Notes: a model not told the origin generated them from the sequence alone. Shown: positions 19,297-28,975, numbered from the stretch's first letter. The stretch is 33,945 nt of DNA from Clostridiaceae bacterium (GCA_012838475.1 DUPE01000154.1:1-33945); one strand, 5' to 3'. Numbers and translations are program-made.

Positions 19297-19569
19297 GCTG
19301 TACACAAAAATGACTCGGCATCTCCGCCGAAATAGTCAGTACACAAAAATGACTCGGCTTCTCGGCCGGAATAGGCTGTACACAAAGTTGACTCGGCTTC
19401 CCGGCCGAAATAGGCTGTACACAAAAATGACTTGGCTTCTCGGCCGGAATAGGCTGTACACAAAAATGACTCGGCATCTCCGCCGAAATAAGCTGTACAC
19501 AAAAATGATTCAGCTTCTCCGCTGAAATAGGTTGTCTACAAAACTGGCTCCGCTCCCGGACCGAAAAAA
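19258..19569. repeat. 39-bp tandem repeat array, 8 units (last degenerate), overlapping the 3' end of the glycosyltransferase gene
   Basis: Units start at 19258, 19297, 19336, 19375, 19414, 19453, 19492 and 19531; consensus GCTGTACACAAAAATGACTCGGCTTCTCGGCCGAAATAG; period exactly 39. Confidence 0.97.
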
Positions 19570-19646
19570 GCCACAGGAAAAACTGATTCTGTTCTATGGG
19601 AAGATAATGATACAGTCAGTTCGGAGAAATAATCATCCCATTCAAG

Positions 19647-19801
19647 ATTCCTCTGCTTCTACTTCGGCCTTACCCCTTAACTGTCCATCTGCTTTTGCCT
19701 GGACTGGCCGACACCGGTACGATGGCGCTCACTCGGGCTGTGATTCCTCTACCTCTACTTCGGCCTTACCCTTTGACTGTTCATCTACTTTTGTCTTGAC
19801 C
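19647..19801. repeat. 60-bp imperfect direct repeat duplicating the 3' coding end of the DUF1836 gene
   Basis: 19647-19706 vs 19742-19801, 9 differences by manual alignment. Confidence 0.92.
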
Positions 19802-20388
19802 TTATCTTTTGCCAGATCCAAGAGATCCAGTGCAGTCTGCCGCGTAATATAGCTAATTAACCCCAGGCTAAGCGTCTGCAGAGCCAGTTCTTGAGTATCC
19901 TCAGCGTTCTGAGGTAACAACTCCATAATCGCTGCTTTTTCTCTATCAAGAATCTCGGACATTTTTCCATACCGCCATTGTGGATCTCCCTCTGCCTCCA
20001 GAAGCTTCAGCAGCTCGCCTATATCCAAAATAGGTAAAACTTCCTTAAGATACAAAAGCATTGTCAAATCGACCAGATGATCCCTGGTATATCGTTTCCC
20101 TTGGGTTCTGGGCAAGACGCCTTGTTTGGTGTAATTATTTATCATGGAGGATGTCAGAGCAGGCCTGCGATTCTCTCCCTCAGTCTGCTGCGCCATAAGA
20201 GTTATAACCTGATCCATATATAGATCAATATTCGGAAGCTGACCATAAGGAATCAACTTTCTAGCCTCCAGATTTTCATGCAAATCTTCCAGTGTCACAC
20301 CTCTCTTTTCGGCGTCCTGCTCTGCTTTTTTGTCCGTATCTTTTTCTGCTTTCTTTTCTTTGTCCGCATTGCTGTCCTTCTTGGCCAT
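19729..20388 (-). CDS. DUF1836 domain-containing protein
   Basis: ORF 219 aa; LPNIDLYMDQVITLMAQQ...LTSSMINNYTKQGVLPRTQGKRYTRDHLVDLTMLLYLKEVLPILDIGELL is typical of DUF1836. Confidence 0.82.
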   Translation of the reverse strand: MAKKDSNADKEKKAEKDTDKKAEQDAEKRGVTLEDLHENLEARKLIPYGQLPNIDLYMDQVITLMAQQTEGENRRPALTSSMINNYTKQGVLPRTQGKRYTRDHLVDLTMLLYLKEVLPILDIGELLKLLEAEGDPQWRYGKMSEILDREKAAIMELLPQNAEDTQELALQTLSLGLISYITRQTALDLLDLAKDKVKTKVDEQSKGKAEVEVEESQPE

Positions 20389-20575
20389 AGAATCACTCCC
20401 TCCTGTGGCTTACTGCCATAATGTCCCAATACAGAACTTAATTTCTGCATAGCACAGGGCCATCTCCCGGTCGTTACTTTAGTGCCGTACCCTGTGATGT
20501 TATTCCCGCTTATATTTTCATCATAAGCGCCTTCATGACAAACTAACAATTCACTCGAATTTTAACATTTTTATC

Positions 20576-20604
20576 TTGACATTGCCATAATCGGGTAATA
20601 TAGT
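20576..20604 (+). promoter_or_regulatory. Sigma-A-like promoter for the SGNH hydrolase gene
   Basis: TTGACA (20576-20581), 17-nt spacer, TATAGT (20599-20604), 48 nt upstream of ATG 20652. Confidence 0.7.
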
Positions 20605-20651
20605 ATTAATAACCACATTATATAATCATTGCAAATAGAGAGGGCGATAGA

Positions 20652-21386
20652 ATGGCAACAGCACTGACTATAAATCAAGCTGGTATTTATAAGGAGCCTT
20701 TGCTGGTTCTAGGCGATTCAATATCCAAGGGAGTCGTCCTTGATCCGGTAAAAAAACGGTATCGGCAGATAAAAGACTGTTTTGTGGATAAGCTGAGCAA
20801 GGACGCCCATCTATCAGTATTGAACTTATCTGTCTTCGGAGCGACTATTAAGAAGGGTCTGAATCAGGTAAAGCGTTATGATGACGTCCTCACTACCGGC
20901 GGTATCGCTTTGCTTCAATTTGGCGGCAACGACTGTGACTTTGATTGGTCGGCTATCAGTCATGATCCCGACGGCGAACATCTACCACAAGTCCCGCTAA
21001 CAGAATTTGTCTCCCAATACGAGCAGTTGATTGATATCTTAGAGCAGCGTAATTACCAGCCGGTATTAATGAATTTGCCTCCTCTGATACACAAACGGTA
21101 TTTTACTGCTCTGTCCCGCGGTTTAGACGATAAAGCCATACTGAAATGGCTGGGCGGCACGACTGAAGCAATCTATCTCTGGCACGAATCTTATAATGAC
21201 GCCGTCGAAGAAATAGCCGGAAAAAGGGAGCTTCCTTTGATGGATATCAGGAGTGTCTTTTTGCAGCAATCAATAGTTGAAGACTATATGTGCGAGGACG
21301 GAATACATCCTAATGACATGGGGCACCAGTTGATAGCGACTGTACTGGAGTCTTATGGAGGAGACTACGAAGAATCTCCGGCATAA
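20652..21386 (+). CDS. SGNH/GDSL hydrolase family protein
   Basis: ORF 244 aa; LVLGDSISKGV (block I), QFGGNDCDFDW (block III), DGIHPNDMGHQ (block V). Confidence 0.88.
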   Translation: MATALTINQAGIYKEPLLVLGDSISKGVVLDPVKKRYRQIKDCFVDKLSKDAHLSVLNLSVFGATIKKGLNQVKRYDDVLTTGGIALLQFGGNDCDFDWSAISHDPDGEHLPQVPLTEFVSQYEQLIDILEQRNYQPVLMNLPPLIHKRYFTALSRGLDDKAILKWLGGTTEAIYLWHESYNDAVEEIAGKRELPLMDIRSVFLQQSIVEDYMCEDGIHPNDMGHQLIATVLESYGGDYEESPA

Positions 21387-21619
21387 TCTTTATGCGCCTT
21401 CAACAGTATTTCCAATATCGGCAAACCATAATCTACAAACGATAAATCACACTGTTGTATTGGCAGATTATGGCAGGCGGTACAACATGCACTCCGGTTT
21501 CTATTAATCACAGAGGGTCTGTACAAGGCAAACCATATTGTCGTACTACAGGACTTAGCAGATTACAGCATTTGTGCTTTGATTCTATTAAGCTTTTCAC
21601 TCCTTACTGCGGTCATCAA

Positions 21620-21649
21620 TTGACAGCTGCAAAAGTGTAATGCTAGAAT
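21620..21649 (+). promoter_or_regulatory. Sigma-A-like promoter for tRNA-Ser
   Basis: TTGACA (21620-21625), 18-nt spacer, TAGAAT (21644-21649). Confidence 0.6.
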
Positions 21650-21702
21650 GCTTTTGCTGTGTTTGCGACTGTTCGAGACTAACAGTACAGTTTAACTGAA
21701 TT

Positions 21703-21794
21703 GGAGAGTTGTCCGAGCTGGCCGAAGGAGCACGACTGGAAATCGTGTATACCCCAGAAGGGTATCAAGAGTTCAAATCTCTTACTCTCCGCCA
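21703..21794 (+). tRNA. tRNA-Ser (anticodon GGA), CCA encoded
   Basis: GGAGAGT...ACTCTCC acceptor stem, anticodon loop CTGGAAA, long variable arm ACCCCAGAAGGGT, T-loop GTTCAAATC, 3' GCCA. Confidence 0.95.
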
Positions 21795-21798
21795 TCAA

Positions 21799-21830
21799 AA
21801 GAGACGATCTTTATGATCGTCTCTTTTTTT
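21799..21830 (+). terminator. Rho-independent terminator after tRNA-Ser
   Basis: AAGAGACGATC-TTTAT-GATCGTCTCTT followed by T run. Confidence 0.92.
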
Positions 21831-21908
21831 GCGTTTCTACAGTCAAGCACAAAAACCCCGTACTCAGCAGGGCAGTGTTCGCAGCTGCTTCTTCCCGGTT
21901 CGTTACCG

Positions 21909-21936
21909 AAAAAAAAGCCCCGGACGAATCCGGGGC
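21909..21936 (-). terminator. Rho-independent terminator downstream of the BMP lipoprotein gene
   Basis: Minus strand GCCCCGGA-TTCG-TCCGGGGC followed by TTTTTTTT. Confidence 0.92.
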
Positions 21937-21992
21937 AGCGGTGTTGCACTGTATTGGGGTAAACCCCATTTACAAGCTTAATAGATGCAATA

Positions 21993-23258
21993 TTACTTGA
22001 TATTCTCAACTACTATGAGTTCAAAGGTAAGATCTGTTGGCTCAAGTATCTGTTCACCGTTTTCAGCAGTGTCTTTGGGAATCTCAATATTGCCGGCAAC
22101 AAGTTCAGCATAAACTGCATCGTATTGTGCCTGAGTGAAATTCTCAAAACGACCATTTTCCATGGAGATCATGGTGTATCCTGCGCTAGCGCTGAGTACC
22201 ACGGAGATGCCACCTTCCCAGGTTCCGTCATAGATGCTGGCAATAGCGTCATTAACAGATTTTTTCAGGTTCTTCATGGCAGATGTGATTACTGTCTCTG
22301 ATTCAGCGTACTGATCAACGTCAACACCGATTACTTTGGCATTGGCTTTCTCAGCGGCTTTCATAACTGAAGTGCCGACTGCGCCACCACAAGCAAAAAT
22401 AACTTCTGTGCCTTCCTGGAACCAGGAAGCAGCCATTGATTCGTTCTCCGGGCTGGCATCAAAGTTGCCCACATAGGTGTACTTCACATTGATGTCGCCG
22501 GCAGCGAGCCCCAGTTCAGCAGCAGCATCTTCAGCACCTTGCAGGAAACCATAGCCGAAGCGAACAACTGCCGGTACTGCCATACCACCCATGAAGCCGA
22601 GATCGCGATAGCCCTCGTGGACTGCCGCATAACCGGCTAAATAGCCTGACTCTTCTTCAGCAAACAGAATTCCGATAGCATTATCCGAAATTGCGGGAAC
22701 CCAATCGCCTGCATGTGGATAACCATCGAGCAGGATGAAGTTAACATCCGGGAACTGGTCTTGTACAGTGTAAATAGGAATTTCGAACAAGAAACCCGGT
22801 GTCACGATAATCTTCGCTCCGCCTTCAATCGCTAGATTGATGGAGTTAATATATGCAGCGTCAGATACTTCTGTTGGCTGAAAATACCTAAAGGTTTTGT
22901 CATTGGCAATTGCATACTGGACAACACCCTCCCAGGAACCCTGGTTAAATGATTTGTCGTCGATTGTACCAACGTCAGTGATCAGGGCAATTTCAGCATT
23001 CCCATTCTCATCAAGTCTGCCTTCTTTGTGCAGATCATCCGGATCTGCCGGTGCATCAGTTTCTTCCGGAGCATCTGTTTCTTCCGGAGCATCTGTCTCT
23101 TCCGGAGCATCTGTTTCTTCCGGAGCATCTGTTTCCTCCGGAGCATCTGTTACTACCGGAGCGTCTGTTGGATCTGCCTCTTTTTCGCCGCAAGCTGCGA
23201 CTAGACCGAGAACCATAACTAGAGCCAGCATAAGGGCTAAAACTCTTTTTGTATTCAT
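21993..23258 (-). CDS. BMP family (BmpA/Med) substrate-binding lipoprotein of a nucleoside ABC transporter
   Basis: ORF 421 aa; lipoprotein signal LALMLALVMVLGLVAACGEKE, then NAEIALITDVGTIDDKSFNQGSWEGV, typical of the BMP family. Confidence 0.92.
   Translation of the reverse strand: MNTKRVLALMLALVMVLGLVAACGEKEADPTDAPVVTDAPEETDAPEETDAPEETDAPEETDAPEETDAPADPDDLHKEGRLDENGNAEIALITDVGTIDDKSFNQGSWEGVVQYAIANDKTFRYFQPTEVSDAAYINSINLAIEGGAKIIVTPGFLFEIPIYTVQDQFPDVNFILLDGYPHAGDWVPAISDNAIGILFAEEESGYLAGYAAVHEGYRDLGFMGGMAVPAVVRFGYGFLQGAEDAAAELGLAAGDINVKYTYVGNFDASPENESMAASWFQEGTEVIFACGGAVGTSVMKAAEKANAKVIGVDVDQYAESETVITSAMKNLKKSVNDAIASIYDGTWEGGISVVLSASAGYTMISMENGRFENFTQAQYDAVYAELVAGNIEIPKDTAENGEQILEPTDLTFELIVVENIK
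23056..23160. repeat. 18-bp tandem repeat encoding (EETDAP)n in the lipoprotein linker
   Basis: TCTGTTTCTTCCGGAGCA repeated in frame about 5 times. Confidence 0.9.
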
Positions 23259-23336
23259 TTCTACCTCCTAAAAGGTCGGACATTAGACTTTGCCAATTGC
23301 CCCTCATCCGACCATATTACCTATTATACTTCTTAA

Positions 23337-24290
23337 TTATCTACCTGTCTTCTCATAAGGAATTCCCTCCGCAGCAGGTGCCTGAGAACGTTTAGACATA
23401 AAGATCAAGACGATCAAAGTAGCAATGTAGGGAATCATTTTATATACCGTTGCCGGAATCGGCAAACTCTTTATCCCCGGGATGGCCGAGTATGCAGAGG
23501 CTACGGTTTTCATCAGGCCGAAGAAAAAAGCTGCTCCAAGAATTTTAAACGAGCGCCATTGGCCAAAAATCATAACAGCCAAAGCTAGAAAGCCATATCC
23601 ATAGACGGTAGCGTTAGACTCGGTAGAAGTTGGGACGACAAAGGCCAATCCACCTATACCGGAAAGGAAGCCTGAAATCAAAGTGCCCGCCCAACGCATA
23701 TGCTGTACATCAATACCGACTGTGTCCGCTGCGCCCGGATGCTCACCACAGGCACGCAAACGGAGACCGAAGGAAGTCTTCTGAATCACAAACCAGGCAA
23801 AGAAGAAGATTAGAAAACCGACGTAGGTCGTGATATACGCCTTTTGAAACAAAAGAGGACCAAGGATAGGAATATCTCCCAACAGCGGTACTTCTCTAAT
23901 ATAGAAAGTATCCCTGAAGGGTACTTGCTGTGTTCCAAACAATAAGCGGCCGGCAAAAACTGCAAAAGCAGGAGCAAACATATTCATTGCCGTACCGCTG
24001 ATGACTTGATTGGCCTTCAGATTGATAGAGGCAAAGGCATGAAATATTGTGAAAAGAAAGCCGGTTAGACCTGATACCAACAACGCCAGCAAGAGTAATC
24101 CCTGGCCGGACATATGACCTTGCATTTGGTTTAGGAATACAGTGCCGGTGAAGGCGCCCATGATCATGCCGCCGTCCAGACCGACGTTTATAACACCACT
24201 TCGTTCCGAATACATGCCACCCATGGCAACTATGAGTAAAGGTATCGAGAATATCATCGTCTGTTGAACTACAAAAGCAATAGTTGTCAT
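23337..24290 (-). CDS. ABC transporter permease (BMP-associated nucleoside uptake, RbsC-like)
   Basis: ORF 317 aa; GMYSERSGVINVGLDGGMIMGAFTG, RACGEHPGAADTVGID. Confidence 0.9.
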   Translation of the reverse strand: MTTIAFVVQQTMIFSIPLLIVAMGGMYSERSGVINVGLDGGMIMGAFTGTVFLNQMQGHMSGQGLLLLALLVSGLTGFLFTIFHAFASINLKANQVISGTAMNMFAPAFAVFAGRLLFGTQQVPFRDTFYIREVPLLGDIPILGPLLFQKAYITTYVGFLIFFFAWFVIQKTSFGLRLRACGEHPGAADTVGIDVQHMRWAGTLISGFLSGIGGLAFVVPTSTESNATVYGYGFLALAVMIFGQWRSFKILGAAFFFGLMKTVASAYSAIPGIKSLPIPATVYKMIPYIATLIVLIFMSKRSQAPAAEGIPYEKTGR

Positions 24291-25549
24291 GAGGATACCT
24301 CCGTCTCTTCAGGGTGCATATAGCGTCCCGGTCCCTGTGGTGCCGGCCCTCTGGGCTTTTGTCTATTAATTCTAAACTTACCTTGAATAATGCGGCCGAG
24401 CAGTTGTTTAAGTATAAGGGAGAATGCCGCACAGTAAATGATGACAGCAATGATCATGTCGATGATCTCTTTTGAGTAGCCATATAACTGCAGGTTTTCG
24501 CCACCTATAGTGATGTGGCCTATAAACAATCCTGTGAAGAACACCCCTATCGGGTGGTTCATGGCCAGCAAGGCTACCGGAATACCATTAAATCCTTGAG
24601 ATGCGACTATCTCTTTCGTATCCATATACACGCCGGTTCCGCCAAGATACATCATGTAGGCGCCTAGACCTGACATAGCTCCTGCAATCATCATGGCGAT
24701 TATCACTGTGCGCTTTGAATTGATTCCGGCATAACGTGACGCATCAGGATTAAGACCAACTGCAGTAAGCTCATATCCAAATACTGTGCGTGAAGAGATA
24801 ATAAAGATAATCACGCAAAAGACAATACATAGTAAGAGACTGATGTTAAGATTAGTACCCGGGAAGCGGGTGTTAAGCCCCAGAGTGGGGATCTGAGCGC
24901 GTAAAGGTACATTCTGCGCTCTGGCATAACGGGAGTCGTAGATGGTCCGCTCAATTATTATCTTGGCCGTATACATGCCAATGTAGTTCATCATGATAGA
25001 TGTGATAACTTCATTGACTTTAAAGTATGCTTTTAGGATTCCAGGCACGGATCCCCAAATCGCTCCGCCTACCATTGCCGCCAGCATACAGACCAGCCAT
25101 AATATTGAATCCGGAATCATTGTGCCCTTGATCGCAACATAAACAGCAAAGACCCCACCAATCATGAATTGTCCTGAAGCTCCAATATTGAAGAGACCTG
25201 CTTTGTAGGCGAAAGCTACACTTAGACCAGTCATGATGATGGGAATGGAAGTTGCAACTGATTGCCCCAGTGCTGTCGGGCTACCGGTCATTCCGCCCCG
25301 CAAAATTGCAATCAAGCCTTGACCGGCATTGGAAGGATTAGCAATCATGAGGATGATAACCCCTACTACGAGTCCCACTAAGATAGCCATCAGGGAAGAA
25401 AAGAAACTAGATAAGCCTTTGCTTCCAACGGACTTTGTCAGTGCAAGCTCTTCTTCCGGTACTTTATTATTGCTCACACCCGGTTGTGGAGGCTTTTTGT
25501 TACCATCTTTATCGAAGTTATTATTAGATTGATCAGATTGATCAGACAT
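24287..25549 (-). CDS. ABC transporter permease (BMP-associated nucleoside uptake)
   Basis: ORF 420 aa; FAYKAGLFNIGASGQFMIGG, TAVGLNPDASRYAGI; overlaps its neighbours by a few nt. Confidence 0.9.
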   Translation of the reverse strand: MSDQSDQSNNNFDKDGNKKPPQPGVSNNKVPEEELALTKSVGSKGLSSFFSSLMAILVGLVVGVIILMIANPSNAGQGLIAILRGGMTGSPTALGQSVATSIPIIMTGLSVAFAYKAGLFNIGASGQFMIGGVFAVYVAIKGTMIPDSILWLVCMLAAMVGGAIWGSVPGILKAYFKVNEVITSIMMNYIGMYTAKIIIERTIYDSRYARAQNVPLRAQIPTLGLNTRFPGTNLNISLLLCIVFCVIIFIISSRTVFGYELTAVGLNPDASRYAGINSKRTVIIAMMIAGAMSGLGAYMMYLGGTGVYMDTKEIVASQGFNGIPVALLAMNHPIGVFFTGLFIGHITIGGENLQLYGYSKEIIDMIIAVIIYCAAFSLILKQLLGRIIQGKFRINRQKPRGPAPQGPGRYMHPEETEVSS

Positions 25550-27074
25550 TTACAGCCTCCTTCTTCTTGCCAGCCATGTAGAGGCCAAGTTCCCGTTCGT
25601 CAGTTTGATCCGGATCCAGATCAGCAACAATCTCTCCTTCGTACATTACCAAAATGCGATCTGAGAGATTCATAACCTCATCTAACTCGAAAGAAACCAG
25701 CAATACTCCTTTTCCTTTTTCCCGTTGATCCATCAGTTGTTTGTGTATATATTCGATCGCACCGACGTCAAGTCCGCGAACCGGCTGGACAGCTATGATA
25801 ATGTCTGCGTCACGGTCAAGCTCTCTGGCAACAATGGTTTTCTGTTGATTACCACCGGATAAGGCTCGACCCATGCTTGTAGCGCCTTCACTACTGCGAA
25901 TATCAAAGCGATCTATCAGTTCGTCAGCATACTCAAGAATATTGCCGGAACGCATGAAGCCATGATTTTGAAAGCGCGGTTCATAATATGTTTGCAAAAC
26001 CAGATTGTTGGCCAATGTATAGTCGAGGATCAGCCCGTAGCGCTGTCTGTCTTCCGGTATATGGGCCATGCCCGCTTTGGTACGCTCTCGTATGCTGAAC
26101 TTGCTAATATCCACACCGTTGAGAAAGATCCTGCCTTCGTTTGGTGGGGTTATTCCTGTCAGGGCATAGACCAGTTCAGATTGCCCATTGCCGTCAACAC
26201 CGGCAATGGATACTATCTCTCCTGCACGTACCTCGAGAGAAACATCATGAACTGCGTTTTTCTCTGAGAGTTCTCTTTTCACTGTGATGTTCTCACAGGA
26301 AAAAACGATGTCACCTCTGACCACATGACCTTTATCAACCTGAAGATCAACTGCACGCCCAACCATCAACTCCGACATCTCGTCAGCAGAAGTATCAGCA
26401 ACATTCCTTGTTGCGACATGCTTTCCCTTGCGTAGAATAGTTACGCGGTCTGCCACTTGTTGAATTTCGTTCAGCTTATGAGTAATGAAAATGATGGATT
26501 TACCTTCCTCTGCCAGCTGTCGCATTATCTTCATCAGTTCATCAATTTCTTGTGGAATAAGCACGGCAGTCGGTTCATCGAAGATCAAAATCTCATTTTC
26601 GCGGAAAAGCATCTTTAGAATCTCAACCCGTTGCTGCTGGCCGACCGTGATCTCACTTATTTCAGCATCCGGATCAATAGCCAGCTTATAACGTTCAGAG
26701 ATTTCTATCACCTTCCGGCGAGCCTCGCGCATGTTCAAGATGCCGCCTTTAGCCGGTTCATCACCAAGAATAATGCTCTCTAAGACGGTAAAATTCTGTA
26801 CCAGCATGAAGTGCTGGTGCACCATGCCGATACCGTAATCGTTTGCATCGTTGGGATTGTTTAAAGTAGCGAACTCATCGTTGATTCTGATTGTACCGCC
26901 CTCATGGGCATATAACCCGAAGAGCACGTTGACCAGTGTAGTTTTTCCGGCGCCGTTCTCACCCAGCAAGGCATGGATTTCGCCTTTTCTTAGATGGAAA
27001 GTAACATCATCGACAGCGGTAAAACTGCCAAAACGCTTTGTGATGTTATCCATCTCAATGACGTTCTTACTCAT
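25542..27074 (-). CDS. ABC transporter ATP-binding protein (two NBDs), nucleoside/sugar uptake
   Basis: ORF 510 aa; [29 protein letters not shown], second [34 protein letters not shown]. Confidence 0.93.
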   Translation of the reverse strand: MSKNVIEMDNITKRFGSFTAVDDVTFHLRKGEIHALLGENGAGKTTLVNVLFGLYAHEGGTIRINDEFATLNNPNDANDYGIGMVHQHFMLVQNFTVLESIILGDEPAKGGILNMREARRKVIEISERYKLAIDPDAEISEITVGQQQRVEILKMLFRENEILIFDEPTAVLIPQEIDELMKIMRQLAEEGKSIIFITHKLNEIQQVADRVTILRKGKHVATRNVADTSADEMSELMVGRAVDLQVDKGHVVRGDIVFSCENITVKRELSEKNAVHDVSLEVRAGEIVSIAGVDGNGQSELVYALTGITPPNEGRIFLNGVDISKFSIRERTKAGMAHIPEDRQRYGLILDYTLANNLVLQTYYEPRFQNHGFMRSGNILEYADELIDRFDIRSSEGATSMGRALSGGNQQKTIVARELDRDADIIIAVQPVRGLDVGAIEYIHKQLMDQREKGKGVLLVSFELDEVMNLSDRILVMYEGEIVADLDPDQTDERELGLYMAGKKKEAVNV

Positions 27075-27238
27075 AAATCTGGTAATCCTTTCTTTCGAAG
27101 ATCCGTTATGACCTGTAAGGAATCACTTCATCTAGATTGAAAGAGCTTTCATATAAAATTTACTTAATCAAAGGCTTATTTTATCAGGGTAAGCAAAGAC
27201 ATAATATAGCAAAAATCTACTAATCATTTACCAACATG

Positions 27239-27266
27239 ATTATAACATGTAAGAAACGACCGTCAA
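27239..27266 (-). promoter_or_regulatory. Sigma-A-like promoter for the nucleoside ABC transporter operon
   Basis: Minus strand TTGACG, 16-nt spacer, TATAAT. Confidence 0.55.
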
Positions 27267-27393
27267 ATCACAAAATACGAGATCAAATCTAAGCAATTAG
27301 TACAAATATTCGCCGGGTCCGTGTCATTGCAGTACGAACCTCACTTTCGCAGCATGGCTCACGTTTCTCAGATTAAAAATAATAAGGATTAAA

Positions 27394-27425
27394 AAATTCC
27401 GGAGAGAATATTCTCTCCGGAATTT
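27394..27425 (-). terminator. Perfect 32-bp palindrome with T-rich 3' flank; terminator of the rubrerythrin-like gene
   Basis: AAATTCCGGAGAGAATATTCTCTCCGGAATTT, minus strand followed by TTTAATCC. Confidence 0.85.
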
Positions 27426-27493
27426 CATCTTACAATATGTCGATTTCTTGCCTAACCGTCCAACAAGAGATCTATAGCTAATTTAAATCAAAA

Positions 27494-27976
27494 CTAATAT
27501 TCTCTTGGATTGGCGAACATAGCATGTGTTACATAATCATCGCCGTGGCGGATCATTTCTGCCAGTTTGTCGATTTGATCATAGTGCAATTTCTCTTCTT
27601 CAACCAACCATGCCAAAAGAGCTTTCTCAGTCTCATCTTCTGATTTATCCAGCAGTTCCTGATACATTTCAATGGACTTGCGTTCCATCTCTAAAGCTGT
27701 CAAATAGGCATCCAGTGCACGCGGAACAAGAAAGATCTCATTATCAACATCCGCAGCAGTTGCAAAGAAGGTTTTCTCCAGAGGCTGCGTGGCTTCAGGC
27801 TCCTCAAAACCTTTATCTTCTTGATATTTTATGATTGCAGCTTCATGCTTGCGCTCTGCCTCTGCCAGGACTGTGAAAACACCGCTAATTGCCGTATTGG
27901 GGTGCTTGGCAGCTTGCTCTTCATAATAAGCAGCGCCGTCTTTTTCCAGTTGAATTGCTTGACCGTAAATATTCAT
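27494..27976 (-). CDS. Ferritin-like / rubrerythrin-family protein
   Basis: ORF 160 aa; IQLEKDGAAYYEEQAAK...AEAERKHEAAI...ALEMERKSIEMYQELLD...EEEKLHYDQIDKL di-iron helical pattern. Confidence 0.88.
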   Translation of the reverse strand: MNIYGQAIQLEKDGAAYYEEQAAKHPNTAISGVFTVLAEAERKHEAAIIKYQEDKGFEEPEATQPLEKTFFATAADVDNEIFLVPRALDAYLTALEMERKSIEMYQELLDKSEDETEKALLAWLVEEEKLHYDQIDKLAEMIRHGDDYVTHAMFANPREY

Positions 27977-28111
27977 TCTTTCTCTCCTTCTATTTATCTA
28001 TAATTTCGAGCCTGATTGCCAAAACAAAGCAGACCGTTTAGAACCATTCCAGCTTGTCTACAAAGCCAAAATTCTGTCACATTATATCATTAGTTAATGT
28101 GCCTCGCATTC

Positions 28112-28975
28112 TTATAGTATCAGCAAAGTAACAGCCATAATCAACATACCGAGAATTAATCCGCCAATTACAATGTGGTGTTCTCCTTGCTTCTCCGCAG
28201 AAGGCAAGAGTTCGTCCAGTGAAATATATACCATGATACCGGCCACAGAAGCAAAAATAATGCCCATAAGGCTTTCACTAAGAAAAGGTCGGAAGATAAA
28301 GAAGCCTGCCAGGGCTCCTATAGGCTCTGCCAGACCTGAAGCCAACGCAATTAGGAAAGAGCGCTTTTTGTCGCCTGTACCGGCATAGAGGGGGACAGCG
28401 ACGGCGATACCTTCGGGAATGTTATGAATGGCAATAGCAATGGCAATGCTGATACCCAGGGTTGGATCTGCCAGAGCTGCCACAAAAGTAGCCAGGCCTT
28501 CCGGTAAATTATGAACAATAATCGCAATGGCTGAAACCATTCCAACTCTTGTCAGACTTCTCTTCTTTCCTGTTTCAGCCCGATCAATGATACTGACCTC
28601 GGCGGCTTCGGGCTGGCTTTCTTCATGGGGATCAAAGCTGACTTCAGAGATTCCATGCATCTCATGAGGATTCTTCTCTTCCGGGACGAGGAAGTCAATC
28701 AACATAGTTAAAAGGATACCGCCAAAAAAGGCTAAGACAGTATAAAGTTCTCCCCTGCCCTCGTAGGAGTTACTCAAAGTTTCGAAAGCACCACTTAGCA
28801 TTTCCACGAAGGCGATATAAATCATAACACCTGCAGAAAAACCTAAAGACCCGGAGATAACGTGTTGATTAAGAGGTTTTTTGCGGAAGACAACTAGTCC
28901 GCCGAGGCCGGTTGACAGCCCGGCAAAAGCGGTCAAAGCAAAAGCCCGCACATAATCAAGCATACCCAAGTCCAT
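28112..28975 (-). CDS. ZIP family metal transporter
   Basis: ORF 287 aa; IAIIVHNLPEGLATFVA and AIAIHNIPEGIAVAVPLY signatures. Confidence 0.93.
   Translation of the reverse strand: MDLGMLDYVRAFALTAFAGLSTGLGGLVVFRKKPLNQHVISGSLGFSAGVMIYIAFVEMLSGAFETLSNSYEGRGELYTVLAFFGGILLTMLIDFLVPEEKNPHEMHGISEVSFDPHEESQPEAAEVSIIDRAETGKKRSLTRVGMVSAIAIIVHNLPEGLATFVAALADPTLGISIAIAIAIHNIPEGIAVAVPLYAGTGDKKRSFLIALASGLAEPIGALAGFFIFRPFLSESLMGIIFASVAGIMVYISLDELLPSAEKQGEHHIVIGGLILGMLIMAVTLLIL

Noticed and set aside
19196-19525. Three overlapping ORFs in the 39-bp array (MTRLLGRNRLYTK repeats on +, FCVQPISAEKPSH and FLCTAYFGREAES repeats on -)
   Set aside because: A repeat whose period is a multiple of 3 stays open in any frame whose unit lacks a stop. 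The plus ORF begins at a TTG inside the array and no convincing RBS was seen, so these are probably artefacts unless proteomics shows otherwise.
19258-19569. CRISPR array
   Set aside because: The units are contiguous with no unique spacers, and no cas genes are present.
19258-19569. Stop-codon reassignment (TAG or TGA read as sense)
   Set aside because: TAG, TAA and TGA all end clear housekeeping genes at the expected positions here (for example glgC and uvrB TGA, GT2 and uppP TAG), so the standard code applies.
23056-23160. EETDAP repeats as an unusual system
   Set aside because: Acidic Pro/Thr repeats right after a lipoprotein signal are a common flexible linker in Gram-positive substrate-binding proteins.
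27075-27390. Purine-type riboswitch upstream of the nucleoside transporter operon
   Set aside because: I looked for the conserved purine riboswitch core on the minus strand and did not find it; only a promoter-like element is visible. An Infernal scan would settle it.
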